Shown here piece after piece: positions 1 to 8,826 of a DNA stretch of 64,000 nt (position 1 is its first letter; every line of letters starts with the position of its first letter). The DNA lies in the NCBI RefSeq assembly GCF_900143235.1, contig NZ_FRDF01000003.1, positions 102,001 through 166,000 of the forward strand, in the 5' to 3' direction. A model generated the notes under the pieces. The model did not search any database. It was not told the DNA's origin and worked only from the letters and a program-made list of their open reading frames with translations. A program made the translations under genes and the position numbers. Source of the stretch: Erythrobacter sanguineus (GTDB lineage Bacteria > Pseudomonadota > Alphaproteobacteria > Sphingomonadales > Sphingomonadaceae).

Positions 1-741
1 GAGCTATTCTTCGTGGAGCAGATCAGTCGTACTTCCGACACGGTCACTCTGAAGGTCCAATGGGATGAGGCTGGTATTCTCAAGGAGACTCGAGTTGACC
101 CAGCTGCGAAACGGGTGCTCGTCCTCGATGTTCTTTTCCTTGGGAACACGCAACGGCTCGAGCTGCCTTCGGGCGGAGCAGCCCAGGAATTCGTTCTCGA
201 GGAATGTCCCGATAATGTGGTCTTGGAATTTCGTCTCAAGCTGGTTTCCAAGGAAGAGGAAACTCAAGGCGTACTGCTGGCAGCGACCTCGCCTTTCAAT
301 CTGAAGACTGGCTCGGGTCCCAATGAAGGATCTCTCGTTACGAGTGGGTTCTTAGATCTAAACAAGTCGGATAGCCTAGGGTCGAGGATATGGGCGGTGA
401 CTTGGCCTTCTGAGGGACCGATGATTTTCATTAACCGTTCATACTTCGAGAAATCGAAGGAAAGGCCCTACTTCGCGGCCCATGTGTTTCCAGAGATCCT
501 GCGGGCGGTGATGACAGGCATATTGCTGAGAAACGATGATCTCGACCTGATCGAAGATCAGCCTCGAGCGGATGAATGGCTCACTTTTGTCGAGCAGGTT
601 CTCGAGTTCCCTCTTCGCGGTGACGATGCCGAGCTCGAAGATGGGATCGAAGAGCGTCTGGAGCTTGTCGAAAAGATCGTAACGGCCTTTGCTGACAGGA
701 AATGGCGGAATGGGAAAACCCTCCTTGAGGAGCTGATCTGA
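1..741 (+). CDS. Hypothetical island protein, 5' end outside window
   Basis: The frame is open from base 1 (reading E-L-F-F before an internal GTG at 13), so the true start is probably upstream and this is a C-terminal part. I do not recognise the family. The visible 246 residues are acidic and soluble, with a beta-rich first half and a helical second half. A phrase near residues 143-165 (GPMIFIN followed by a helical PEILRAV segment) looks structured rather than disordered. The stop lies immediately before the ATG of the DUF6339-like gene (TGA then ATG, no spacer), so the two are almost certainly co-translated and probably work together. GC is lower than in the core genes. A role in phage defence is suspected only from the island context. 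Confidence 0.6.
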   Translation, partial: ELFFVEQISRTSDTVTLKVQWDEAGILKETRVDPAAKRVLVLDVLFLGNTQRLELPSGGAAQEFVLEECPDNVVLEFRLKLVSKEEETQGVLLAATSPFNLKTGSGPNEGSLVTSGFLDLNKSDSLGSRIWAVTWPSEGPMIFINRSYFEKSKERPYFAAHVFPEILRAVMTGILLRNDDLDLIEDQPRADEWLTFVEQVLEFPLRGDDAELEDGIEERLELVEKIVTAFADRKWRNGKTLLEELI

Positions 742-742
742 C

Positions 743-1516
743 ATGGAGCTACGTCAATTCAACTATCAGGGCATCGAGGCATTCAAGGCATTGATTGAAG
801 AGGAGCGCGAGAAGGTTGAGCCGCGGAAGCCAGCGCTGGTGACCGAACCATTTTTCTCAGAAGTGGATGCAATCGCAAACGATCCTGAAATGATTGTCCC
901 TGTCCCGGGTGGCGAGGAAATAGATCCGAAAATCCAGTTCAAAGACCGCTTCCATATGGGGGATTATCTTTCGCAGGTTCTGCCATCGGACCTTTCGATA
1001 GTGCAGCATTCCAACGTTGGGCTCTGGGCATGGATTTCAGCAATTTATCTTCGGCAGCTGCTCGAACCGCAAATGAGTGGCGGTCGCTCGAAGCTTTGGA
1101 GCTCCTATCGCTATATTCCCGTCGAATATCAAAAGTTCAGGTACTACCGCCACCTCGCTTTCATGGCGTTCTGGCTGCGTCGGGCTTTTGGCGAAGAGGT
1201 TGCAATGTTTTTCCTCTCTCGGCCTGCATATGCTCACTCGGATGCAATTGAGCAGCTCTACACGCAGGATCGCGATTTTCTCTCGTCGAAAGGGCTAATG
1301 AAAGCAGCAGTAGAAATGTACATCGATCCGAAAACCGGAGAGATGAAGCGAAATGCCCTAGGGAAAGCCACGCCTGGGAGCGCTAGGCGTCTCGCCACTA
1401 AAATCGCTAAACAGCTTCAGATGAATTACGATCTTCAATCGATGGGCAAAGACGAAATCTACGCATTGCTGCCTTCCGAGTTTGACGGCTGGCGATCATC
1501 GATCAGTACGAAATAA
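743..1516 (+). CDS. DUF6339-like protein, second gene of the island cassette
   Basis: A 257-residue soluble protein starting at an ATG directly after the previous stop. The N-terminus (a short beta strand, then 'GIEAFKALIEEEREKVEP') and the C-terminal helical part ('AKQLQMNYDLQSMGKDEIYALL') resemble the uncharacterised DUF6339 family as I remember it; this assignment is tentative and rests on recall. The middle carries many aromatic and basic residues (around 105-150) but no catalytic motif I can name. DUF6339 genes often sit in bacterial defence or restriction-type neighbourhoods, which fits the island setting. Co-translated with the preceding gene and followed after 17 bases by the small winged-helix-like gene. 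Confidence 0.55.
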   Translation: MELRQFNYQGIEAFKALIEEEREKVEPRKPALVTEPFFSEVDAIANDPEMIVPVPGGEEIDPKIQFKDRFHMGDYLSQVLPSDLSIVQHSNVGLWAWISAIYLRQLLEPQMSGGRSKLWSSYRYIPVEYQKFRYYRHLAFMAFWLRRAFGEEVAMFFLSRPAYAHSDAIEQLYTQDRDFLSSKGLMKAAVEMYIDPKTGEMKRNALGKATPGSARRLATKIAKQLQMNYDLQSMGKDEIYALLPSEFDGWRSSISTK

Positions 1517-1533
1517 ATACTAGGGGTGTCGGA

Positions 1534-1836
1534 ATGAATAACAGCGATGAGTACCGGCAAGCTCAACTGGCAATCGCTGAGCTCAAGGCGGCCGTCCTAT
1601 CCCTGCTTCGGAAAGTGCCTAGTGGCATGTCGAATGCGGCCATCGGACGCTCGCTTGGGATCTATGCTGGCCATAAGGGACATGAGGGTCATATCTCTAG
1701 AACGTTGCTGGCGATGCTCGAGGCGGAAGGGCTGGTTCAGCAGAATGCCGATGATCAACATTGGTCGGTTCGAAGCCATCAATCGAACAAATTGATGTCA
1801 GATCGTGATCACTCGGACCCGTCGAAGTCTGCTTAA
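1534..1836 (+). CDS. Small winged-helix-like DNA-binding protein
   Basis: A 100-residue protein starting 17 bases after the DUF6339-like gene. Residues 20-80 look like a winged helix-turn-helix: helix 'AVLSLLRKVP', a recognition-like stretch 'SNAAIGRSLGIYAGHKGHEGHISRTLLAMLEAEGLV', and a strand-turn-strand ending in W-S-V. The MarR/GntR-style logic of this segment suggests DNA binding, possibly autoregulation of the cassette or target recognition. The tail after residue 88 is polar and probably disordered. The last gene before tRNA-Val. Function not established. Confidence 0.55.
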   Translation: MNNSDEYRQAQLAIAELKAAVLSLLRKVPSGMSNAAIGRSLGIYAGHKGHEGHISRTLLAMLEAEGLVQQNADDQHWSVRSHQSNKLMSDRDHSDPSKSA

Positions 1837-2149
1837 GCCTATCGGGCTACTGAATGCCTCCATGCTGTATTGCGCCAGCATCTGACCACTCTGATGTAAG
1901 AGAGGATCTGCGAGGCTTTATCGGTAAGGCCCATCTTCGGATGTTAAGAAGCCTTGATGAGGAATCGCCAGTCGTTTTTTTTGGAATTTTTCTCTGGGTC
2001 GATAGACGACTCTTTACGCCGTAGCATACTGCCAGAATTTCCCCTCCCCCCCCCCTAGTGCAAAGCGACATTTCCCCATGAAGAGGTGGGGATGCGGTGG
2101 GGTAAAAAAGAATCCATCAAAATCTCAAGGTCTAAGCCATTGAAAAAGA
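1837..2149. other. Non-coding gap between island genes and tRNA-Val
   Basis: About 310 bases without a credible gene. It is AT-richer than average and contains T-runs (around 1976-1992) and an uninterrupted tract of ten C at 2046-2055 following CCCCT. Short open frames here show no family resemblance or ribosome binding site. The stretch would hold the island's attachment-site flank if the island is real. Confidence 0.5.
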
Positions 2150-2224
2150 TGGTGGGCGCGACAGGGATTGAACCTGTGACCCCACCCGTGTGAAGGGTGT
2201 GCTCTACCGCTGAGCTACGCGCCC
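2150..2224 (-). tRNA. tRNA-Val (anticodon CAC)
   Basis: A full cloverleaf on the minus strand: acceptor stem GGGCGCG/CGCGCCC, D arm with GCTC-AGCGGTA-GAGC, anticodon stem CACCC/GGGTG around the loop TTCACAC (anticodon CAC, reading GUG valine codons), T arm ACAGG-TTCAATC-CCTGT, and an encoded ACCA end at 2150-2153. The 3' end points at the low-GC island on the left, making the T-arm/acceptor part a likely integration target. Confidence 0.95.
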
Positions 2225-2304
2225 GTCCGGCTGGGCCGTGAGGCCGGGACAGGGGCGCGCCTTTACTGTGGTCGTGCGCGCTTGGCAAGCGTTGGCGATC
2301 CTTG

Positions 2305-2326
2305 ACCGGCCGCTTTTTCGGCCGGT
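2305..2326. terminator. Stem-loop downstream of sppA
   Basis: An 8-bp perfect inverted repeat (ACCGGCCG ... CGGCCGGT) with a six-base loop CTTTTT, 17 bases beyond the sppA stop. There is no U-tract on the sppA side, so it is either a weak terminator or a transcript-stabilising hairpin. Confidence 0.35.
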
Positions 2327-2342
2327 TTCAGCTGGTCGCGGT

Positions 2343-4238
2343 TCAATCGGCCGCGAGCAGCCTGACCAGATCCGCCCACCCCATCAGCTTGGCCCCGCCG
2401 GCTGCGGATGGCTGCGCGTGGGCCGGGCATTCGAGGCAGAGGGCCTGCACCCCGCTCGTGCCCATCATCCGTTCGGTGTGAAGCGTCAGGCGGGCGGCGA
2501 GTTGGCCCTGCTGGCGGGCGACGAGCGCGAACGGGTCCCCACCTTGCGCCACCGCGTGGCTGCGGGCCTCACTGGTCAGCAGTCGCCGGATCAGCGGATC
2601 GAAATTGGCCTCCTTTTCGCCGAGGAACACCGGATGCCACTTGCCCTTTTCGAGCTTCGCCTGCTCTGCCGCCCAGGCCAGCGCATCTTCCAGCCCGCCA
2701 AACTGGTCGATCAGGCCAACCTGCCGCGCCGCGCCGCCGTCCCAGACACGCCCTTGCCCGATGGCGTCGACCCGCTCGGTTGTCAGCCCCCGCGATTTTG
2801 ACACGCGGGTGACGAAATCGCGGTAGCTTGAGGCAACGCCGGCCTGCAGCACCGCGTCCATCTCTGGGGAGAAGCCGCTGATGATATCGGGCTGACCGGA
2901 CAGCGGCGTGGTGCGATGGCCATCGGTGCTCACCCCGATCTTCTGCGCCGCCTGTTCGAAGGTCGGGATCACGGCGAAGACGCCGATCGAGCCGGTGATG
3001 GTTTCGGGCTGGGCGAAAATCCGGTCGCTGGCGGTCGCGACCCAATAGCCGCCGCTTGCCGCGACATTGGCAAAGGATACCACCACCGGAATCTTGCGAT
3101 CATGGTGGCGCTGGATCGCGCGGCGGATTTCCTCGGACGCGATGGCCGAACCGCCCGGTGAATCCACCCGCACCACCAGCGCGGCGAGATCATCGTCGAG
3201 CGCCTCGTCAAGCAGATCGGCAATCCGCGTCCCGCCCGCAACCCCGGGGCCGGCCTCGCCATCGACAATCTCGCCCGCGATGGTGACCACGCCGATCGCC
3301 TTGCCGCTGCGTTCGGCGCCGAGATCGGCGAGGAACGCGCCGAGGTCGCTTGCGGCAAAGGCGCCGGGCTTGTCGCTGAACCGGTCCTTGCCGGCGATTG
3401 CAGCAACCCGCGCGCCGAAGGCCACCCGGTCGCCCAGCTTGTCGACCAGACCGGCCGCCTGCGCCGCTTTTGCAAGATCGCCGCCGGCGGCATCGATCCA
3501 GGCTGCCGTGTTGCCGGTTACCTGCGCGAGATCGGCTTTGGGCCGCGCCTTTCTGACATTGGCCTGCCATTCTTCCCACAGCGCGCCGTAAAGCGCGGTG
3601 AAATCCTGCCGGGCCTCATCGGAGAGCGAATTGCGCGAATAGGGTTCGGTCGCGGACTTGTATTCACCCGCGCGATAGACCCGGGCATTGACCCCGATCT
3701 TTCTGAGCAGATCGCCGAAGAACAGGAAATTGCCGCCCGGCCCCCTGACCAGCGCCGCGCCTTGCGGGTCAAGCCAGACCTCGTTGGCATGGGCAGCCAG
3801 CAGCATGTGATCATCCCCATAGCCGAGCGCGAAGGTCAGCACCGGTTTTTTCGCCGCGCGCACGCGGTCCATCGCCTCGCCGATTTCGGTCAGGTGCACC
3901 TGACCGCCGCCGATGAAGGTGGTCATGTCGATCACCACCGCCTTGATCCGATCATCGGTGGCGGCTGCATCCAGCGCGCGGACAAGATCGCGGGCGCGGA
4001 ATTCCTCAACCGGGGCCGAACCGCTCAGCAGGGCGGCGATCGGATCAATCGCCGATTTTTCCTCGACCACGAAGCCCGACAGATCGATCAGCAAGGCGCC
4101 GTCGCGCACCTGGCCGGCGCTGGGACGGGATGACAGGATGCCGAACAGCGCGATGAAGAACAGCAGCATCAACAACAGCACCAGCCCGTCCTTGACCCCG
4201 ACGAGCACTTTCCACACCTTGCCGACAAAACTCATCAA
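2343..4238 (-). CDS. sppA: Signal peptide peptidase SppA (67K type)
   Basis: Inner-membrane serine protease of family S49 that digests cleaved signal peptides. Length 631 matches the long, duplicated form. One membrane segment lies at about residues 17-34, followed by a periplasmic N-terminal domain and the catalytic C-terminal domain. The Lys/Ser dyad is visible: Lys194 in 'GEYKSATEPYSRNS' and Ser395 in 'NVAASGGYW', and 'RVDSPGGS' (357-364) is the family signature. Two adjacent ATGs (4238 and 4235) are possible starts. It is transcribed away from pyrB, with a 116-base divergent promoter region between them. Confidence 0.95.
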   Translation of the reverse strand: MMSFVGKVWKVLVGVKDGLVLLLMLLFFIALFGILSSRPSAGQVRDGALLIDLSGFVVEEKSAIDPIAALLSGSAPVEEFRARDLVRALDAAATDDRIKAVVIDMTTFIGGGQVHLTEIGEAMDRVRAAKKPVLTFALGYGDDHMLLAAHANEVWLDPQGAALVRGPGGNFLFFGDLLRKIGVNARVYRAGEYKSATEPYSRNSLSDEARQDFTALYGALWEEWQANVRKARPKADLAQVTGNTAAWIDAAGGDLAKAAQAAGLVDKLGDRVAFGARVAAIAGKDRFSDKPGAFAASDLGAFLADLGAERSGKAIGVVTIAGEIVDGEAGPGVAGGTRIADLLDEALDDDLAALVVRVDSPGGSAIASEEIRRAIQRHHDRKIPVVVSFANVAASGGYWVATASDRIFAQPETITGSIGVFAVIPTFEQAAQKIGVSTDGHRTTPLSGQPDIISGFSPEMDAVLQAGVASSYRDFVTRVSKSRGLTTERVDAIGQGRVWDGGAARQVGLIDQFGGLEDALAWAAEQAKLEKGKWHPVFLGEKEANFDPLIRRLLTSEARSHAVAQGGDPFALVARQQGQLAARLTLHTERMMGTSGVQALCLECPAHAQPSAAGGAKLMGWADLVRLLAAD

Positions 4239-4354
4239 TCATCCCTTTTGGCCTATATGGGCAGATCTAGACCTTGTGGTGCATAACTTCCATGGCAAAG
4301 CACTGATGGAATGGGTTGAGTGGCCGATGGGCCTCGACTAAGGGCGTGGTCTCA

Positions 4355-5371
4355 ATGAGTGCGAGCGATCCTATCCCGCCTTCGGGCCGCTTTCCGGCGG
4401 GGCGGTTGGCGTTCCCGCATCGCAATCTCACCGCCATTGCCCAGCTTGAACGGCACGAGATCCTGTATCTGCTCGAACAGGCCGAACAATGGGTGCAGTT
4501 GAACCGCCAGAGCGCCAAGCACACCGACCTGCTTTCGGGCCTGACGATCATCAACGCCTTCTTCGAGAATTCGACCCGCACGCTGCTGAGCTTCGAGATC
4601 GCGGGCAAGCGGCTGGGGGCGGACGTGGTCAACATGCACGCCGCCACATCCAGCGTGAAGAAGGGCGAGACGCTGATCGATACCGCGATCACGCTGAACG
4701 CGATGCGCGCCGATGCCATCGTGATCCGGCATGGTTCGTCAGGGGCAACCGGGCTGATTGCGGACATGGTTGATTGCCCGGTTCTGAACGCGGGTGACGG
4801 CAGCCACGAACACCCGACGCAAGCCTTGCTTGATGCGCTGACCCTGCGCCATGCCTTGCGCGAACGGGGCGAGGCGGCGGATGATTTCACCGGCCTCAAG
4901 GTCGTGATCTGCGGCGATATCCTGCACAGCCGGGTGGCGCGCTCGAACATCCTGTGCCTGACCGCATTGGGTGCAATTGTGCGCGTCTGCGCACCGCCCG
5001 CGCTGATGCCGGCTGGGATAGAGGCGACAGGGGTTGAGGTGTTCGACCGCTTTGACGCAGCGCTTGACGGGGCCGACGCGGTGATGATGCTGCGGCTCCA
5101 GTCGGAACGGATGAGCGGGCAGTTCATCCCTTCGGCGCGCGAATACCGCCACCTATACGGGCTGACGATGGAACGGCTTGCGCTGGCCCGTCCGGATGCG
5201 CTGGTGATGCATCCCGGACCGATGAACCGGGGTGTGGAGATCGACAGCGAGGTCGCCGACATGGCTGGCCGTTCGCTGATCACGCGGCAGGTCGAAATGG
5301 GCGTGGCGATCCGCATGGCGTGCCTCGATATCCTCACCCGCGAGACGCGCGGGCTGGAGGGCTGGGCATGA
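4355..5371 (+). CDS. pyrB: Aspartate carbamoyltransferase catalytic chain
   Basis: Catalyses carbamoyl phosphate plus aspartate to carbamoyl-aspartate, the first committed step of pyrimidine synthesis, in the cytoplasm. The carbamoyl-phosphate motif STRT is at residues 73-76, HPTQ at 153-156, and '[11 protein letters not shown]' follows near 288. The 338-residue length is normal for the class that partners dihydroorotase rather than PyrI. ATG at 4355 is preferred over an upstream in-frame TTG at 4316 because the family N-terminus begins there. The stop overlaps the start of the next gene (ATGA), so the two are translationally coupled. Confidence 0.97.
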   Translation: MSASDPIPPSGRFPAGRLAFPHRNLTAIAQLERHEILYLLEQAEQWVQLNRQSAKHTDLLSGLTIINAFFENSTRTLLSFEIAGKRLGADVVNMHAATSSVKKGETLIDTAITLNAMRADAIVIRHGSSGATGLIADMVDCPVLNAGDGSHEHPTQALLDALTLRHALRERGEAADDFTGLKVVICGDILHSRVARSNILCLTALGAIVRVCAPPALMPAGIEATGVEVFDRFDAALDGADAVMMLRLQSERMSGQFIPSAREYRHLYGLTMERLALARPDALVMHPGPMNRGVEIDSEVADMAGRSLITRQVEMGVAIRMACLDILTRETRGLEGWA

Positions 5372-6603
5372 AGCAGGCGCGGCCGCTGACGATTGCCAAT
5401 GCGCAGCTGGTCACGCCGCAAGGCGTGGTGGCAGGCGCGCTGCGATGCGCCGATGGCGTGATTGCGTCGCTTGGCACGGACGTGGCCGCGCAGGAAGGCG
5501 ACGGGACGATCGACGCGCGCGGCAAACTGCTGGCGCCGGGCCTTGTCGATCTGGGCGTGTTCGCGGTCGACAAGCCGGCGTTTCATTTCGGCGGGATCAC
5601 CCGCGCGGCGCTGATGCCGGACCAGTCGCCCGCGCTTGATCTGCCGAGCCGGGTCGGCTTCATCGCGAAAAGCGGCAAGCCCGATCTGTGGGTGCATCCG
5701 CTGGCTGCGGCGACCCGCGGGCTGGAAGGGGCAGAGCTGGCCGAGCTGGCGCTGATGCAGCAGGCCGGTGCGCGCGGGATTGCCACCGGGCGGCGCTGGA
5801 TCGCGGATTCGGGCGTGATGCTGCGGCTGCTGCAATATGCCGCCATGCTCGATCTGGTGGTGGTTGCCCATGCCGAGGATGCCGGGCTGACGGGGGCGGC
5901 GGTGGCGACATCGGGCGAGATTGCGACCCGGCTGGGCCTTCCCGCCGCGCCCGCCGAGGCCGAGGCGCTGGCCATCGCCCGCGATATCGCCCTGGCCGAA
6001 CTGGCGCGCGCGCGGCTGCATTTCCGGCAGGTGACGACCGCGACCGGGTTTTCGCTGGTCAAGGCGGCCAAGGAGCGGGGGCTTCCGGTTACCTGCGGCA
6101 TCACGCCAGCACATTTCATGCTGTCCGATCTGGCGACTGCCGATTACCGCACCTTCACCCGCCTTTCGCCCCCCTTGCGCAGCGAGGCTGACCGGCAGGC
6201 CGCGCTGGCTGCGATTGCCGACGGAACTGTCGATGTGATTGCCAGCGGCCATGATCCGCGCGGGGCCGAGGACAAGCGTCTGCCCTTTGCCGATGCCGCG
6301 CCGGGCATGGCCGGGGCCGAGACGCTGCTGGCGATAGTGCTCAATCTGGTGCGTGACGGGGTGATCGATATCCCGCGCGTGTTTGACTTGCTGGCGCGCA
6401 ACCCGGCGCGGCTGCTTGGCGTGCCTGCGGGCGTGCTTGCCGAAGGGCACGAGGCCGATCTTGCGCTGATCGATGCCGACGCGCCGTGGATCATCGACCG
6501 CCGCAAGATGGCAGCGACCGCCGACAACACCCCGTTTGACCGGCAGGGCGCGCAGGGCCGGGTGCTGGGCCTGTGGAAGGGCGGCGTCGCTCTCGGCAAA
6601 TAG
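5368..6603 (+). CDS. Dihydroorotase-like protein, probably inactive (PyrX type)
   Basis: 411 residues with the full amidohydrolase fold of class I dihydroorotases, yet the first metal-binding motif is gone: where active enzymes read D-x-H-x-H, residues 61-65 read D-L-G-V-F. The later 'VVAHAED' and 'ITPAHFM' histidines remain, but the usual T-D-H-A-P catalytic Asp region reads 'ASGHDPRG'. In Pseudomonas an inactive dihydroorotase (PyrC') is a structural partner of aspartate transcarbamoylase; the ATGA overlap with pyrB supports the same scaffold role here. The start at 5368 is fixed by that overlap. A functional dihydroorotase should exist elsewhere in the genome. Confidence 0.85.
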   Translation: MKQARPLTIANAQLVTPQGVVAGALRCADGVIASLGTDVAAQEGDGTIDARGKLLAPGLVDLGVFAVDKPAFHFGGITRAALMPDQSPALDLPSRVGFIAKSGKPDLWVHPLAAATRGLEGAELAELALMQQAGARGIATGRRWIADSGVMLRLLQYAAMLDLVVVAHAEDAGLTGAAVATSGEIATRLGLPAAPAEAEALAIARDIALAELARARLHFRQVTTATGFSLVKAAKERGLPVTCGITPAHFMLSDLATADYRTFTRLSPPLRSEADRQAALAAIADGTVDVIASGHDPRGAEDKRLPFADAAPGMAGAETLLAIVLNLVRDGVIDIPRVFDLLARNPARLLGVPAGVLAEGHEADLALIDADAPWIIDRRKMAATADNTPFDRQGAQGRVLGLWKGGVALGK

Positions 6604-6607
6604 AAAA

Positions 6608-6639
6608 GCTCCCGGAAAAGCATGAGCCTTTCCGGGAGC
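6608..6639 (-). terminator. Bidirectional terminator between convergent genes
   Basis: An 11-bp perfect stem (GCTCCCGGAAA / TTTCCGGGAGC) with a ten-base loop lies between the convergent pyrX-like and SPOR-lipoprotein genes. Read on the minus strand it is followed by TTTTCT, a good intrinsic terminator for the leftward SPOR gene; on the plus strand the tail is weaker. Confidence 0.7.
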
Positions 6640-6674
6640 AGTTTCGCTGAAACAGGAGTGTTTTGCAGCGCCGG

Positions 6675-8054
6675 TCAGCGCGAACGTGCGGCCATCCGGA
6701 CGCCGCGATCCACCGCGCCTGCGGGCGGGTTGGTGGCGGTATAGGCAAAGCATCCGCGCCCGGCCGACTTGACGGTGCCGCACATGCCGCGCGCGCTCGT
6801 CGCGCCAAAGCCCGCTGCTGCAACGCGCCAGAAGGTGCGGCCGTTCACCACCGCTTCGGTGATGACGACATCGTGATCCTGCAATTGCGGGAACTTGCGC
6901 TTGAGCACGGTCCAGCCGCGTGTCGCCTCGGCCTTGCTGCTGAAGGATCCGAGTTGGACGAGATGGGTATTGGCGGCCTTGTCGCTCGCCACCGGGGCGG
7001 GCGCAGCGGCGGGTGCCATGCGGCGCTGCGAACTGGCGGCCACGCGCGGCGCGGCAGCTTCGCTGCGGGCGGGCAATTGCTGCACCACCGGATTGGAAAC
7101 AAAGCGAACGCCTGCGGCCTTTGCCGGGGCCGGGGCCGAGGACCGGGCCGGGGCCGATGCTCTGGTCGCGGCGGCGGCGACCTTCGGAGCCGGAGCGGCA
7201 AAGGCTTCTGCCACACTTGGCTTCGGGCTTGGCTTGGCCGCCGGCTTCGGGGTGGCTGCGGCCACCACCGGCACCTCGGCCTGCGCAGCGGCCTGAGCCA
7301 CCATCACCTCCTGCGCCGGGAAATTGGCAAGCGCGAGGCGCTGCGGCTGGCCCGCATCCGTACGCGGGGTCACGTTGAGCATCGCTGCAACGCGCTGCTG
7401 GAAATGTTCGGGCGCGGACATCGTTGCCCAGTCGGTCATCCGTGCGTCAAGCTGGTCGGCGGACACGTCTTCGGCCGCCATCACCCGCGCCGCGCGCCAG
7501 TTGCCTGCCAGCGCATAGGCATAGGCAAGGTTCTGGCGGTGCTTGGCTGTCACCTGGTCGCTGGTGCGCACCGCATTGATCAGCACATGCGTGCCGCGTT
7601 CAGGCTGCCCGGCCAGGGCATAGGCGAGGCCGAGATCCGCCGGATCGATCAGGCGGGCAAATTCGTCGAGCACCTGCACCGCAGCGTGGCCTTCGCCCAC
7701 CGCAGCCTTGGCCAGCGCAAAGCTGAGCACGGTGCGCGGATCTTCATTGCCGAGGTCAAGCGCATCGCTGAAACTGGTCGCTGCCGACTGGAAGCGCCCG
7801 CCCTCAAGATAGGCGGCGCCCAGCAGCGCACGGTAACCCGGGTTACGCGGCTCGGCCAGCACGGCGGCTTCGGCATGGGCGATGGCCTTTTCGGTCTGCC
7901 CTTTTTGCAGCGCCACCTGCGCGTTGGAAAATGACACGTCGGCGCGCGGGGCGGACGACGTGCTGCAGCCAGCGAGCGCCAGCCCGGCGATTGCGGTGGT
8001 AACGGCCAGCGCGAGGCGCGGCGCGGCGATGCCGGTCTTGGTGCTGCGGTCCAT
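6675..8054 (-). CDS. TPR- and SPOR-domain lipoprotein
   Basis: About 459 residues. An N-terminal lipoprotein signal ends in the lipobox L-A-G-C. Residues about 45-200 form tetratricopeptide-like helical repeats ('AYLEGGRFQSAATSFSDAL' style), followed by a long Ala/Pro-rich linker (about 240-370) and a C-terminal SPOR domain starting near 'HLVQLGSFSSKAEA'. SPOR domains bind glycan strands stripped of peptide stems at division sites, so this is probably an outer-membrane-anchored septal factor. ATG 8054 is preferred over the ATG at 8075 because AGGGGG lies 9 bases upstream of it. It follows the RHH-like and parA-like genes on the same strand, which suggests a shared envelope or chromosome-positioning role. 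Confidence 0.8.
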   Translation of the reverse strand: MDRSTKTGIAAPRLALAVTTAIAGLALAGCSTSSAPRADVSFSNAQVALQKGQTEKAIAHAEAAVLAEPRNPGYRALLGAAYLEGGRFQSAATSFSDALDLGNEDPRTVLSFALAKAAVGEGHAAVQVLDEFARLIDPADLGLAYALAGQPERGTHVLINAVRTSDQVTAKHRQNLAYAYALAGNWRAARVMAAEDVSADQLDARMTDWATMSAPEHFQQRVAAMLNVTPRTDAGQPQRLALANFPAQEVMVAQAAAQAEVPVVAAATPKPAAKPSPKPSVAEAFAAPAPKVAAAATRASAPARSSAPAPAKAAGVRFVSNPVVQQLPARSEAAAPRVAASSQRRMAPAAAPAPVASDKAANTHLVQLGSFSSKAEATRGWTVLKRKFPQLQDHDVVITEAVVNGRTFWRVAAAGFGATSARGMCGTVKSAGRGCFAYTATNPPAGAVDRGVRMAARSR

Positions 8055-8109
8055 GGTCTTGGTCCCCCTGTTCATCCTGCTGGTTCGCTTAGGTTGTTTG
8101 CGGTCGGTA

Positions 8110-8802
8110 TCAGTGGCGGTTGAGATGGGCGGCGATCACATCGAGATCGTCGAATTCGGCGAGCATGGCGTCGAGCGCCTCGGTCAGCAGCGCTTGGGCG
8201 CTGACACCCTGCATGGTTGCGGCAAGGCGCAGTTTGAGATGACGTTCGGGATCAAGCCGCAGCGTGAAGGCAGCGCGGCGCTCTGTGTTGTGCAGCGGTG
8301 CACGTTTTGCCGGGCGGCGCGCGGGCGCAGCGACCAGCGCGGGAACCTTGACCGCAGGAATTACCGGGGCAAGGCTCTGCTCGGCCTCGTCATCTTCCGC
8401 CGCATCGGCATCATATTCGTAATCCGCTTCGGGCTCGTGCTCGTTATCGACGCTGTCGAGCGCTTCGGCGGTTTGATCCTCGGGGCCGGTCATTACCGCA
8501 TCGGCAAGAACGCGTTCTTCAAGGCGGCGTTGCTGGCGGCGCACGATCGGGCTTTGCGATGCGTCCGAATCGGCAGCGGCGACCGCGGCATTGATCGGCA
8601 CCACGTCAGCGCCATCCCCGTGTTCGCCTTCGCCATCGCCCATGTCGTTCCAGCCGAGATCCTCGAGCTGTTCGTCGGCGAGCGCGGCGACCTCCTCCTC
8701 GTCCGCGACCAGCGGCGCGATCTGCGGACGCATTGCGGGCTTGGCGCCGCCCTTGCGGGCGAGCAAAGTGGGGCCGAGCGAGGCAAAACCGGGTTCGGAC
8801 AT
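8110..8802 (-). CDS. Acidic protein with C-terminal ribbon-helix-helix-like segment, ParA partner
   Basis: 230 residues. The first 165 are acidic, low-complexity and probably disordered. The C-terminal part (about 170-225: 'RRAAFTLRLDPERHLKLRLAATMQGVSAQALLTEALDAML') matches the pattern of a ribbon-helix-helix DNA-binding module: one strand, then two helices with the S-A-Q-A-L-L turn. It starts 24 bases after the parA-like stop. Small RHH proteins (ParG, Omega) serve as the DNA-binding partner of ParA in plasmid partition, so this could be the adaptor for the chromosomal ParA next door. The family is not one I can name; the partner role is inferred. Confidence 0.65.
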   Translation of the reverse strand: MSEPGFASLGPTLLARKGGAKPAMRPQIAPLVADEEEVAALADEQLEDLGWNDMGDGEGEHGDGADVVPINAAVAAADSDASQSPIVRRQQRRLEERVLADAVMTGPEDQTAEALDSVDNEHEPEADYEYDADAAEDDEAEQSLAPVIPAVKVPALVAAPARRPAKRAPLHNTERRAAFTLRLDPERHLKLRLAATMQGVSAQALLTEALDAMLAEFDDLDVIAAHLNRH

Positions 8803-8826
8803 TGTCCTTGGTCCCTTTCCCCGCGC

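Larger units (their letters stand above)
1..2149. other. Edge of a probable genomic island at tRNA-Val
   Basis: Three same-strand genes of unknown function fill the left end and stop about 310 bases before the 3' end of tRNA-Val. Base composition is visibly lower in G+C than the rest of the window (one line counted by hand was 52 percent, against mostly above 60 percent further right). A tRNA 3' end pointing into unfamiliar, lower-GC genes is the usual geometry of an integrated island. No integrase is visible, and the other end would lie outside the window. This is inference, not proof. Confidence 0.45.

Noticed and set aside
4267..6783. Very long open frame on the minus strand opposite pyrB and the dihydroorotase-like gene
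   Set aside because: It is a mirror of high-GC third-codon bias; low-complexity Arg/Gly/Pro content, no family resemblance, and two clear genes lie on the other strand.
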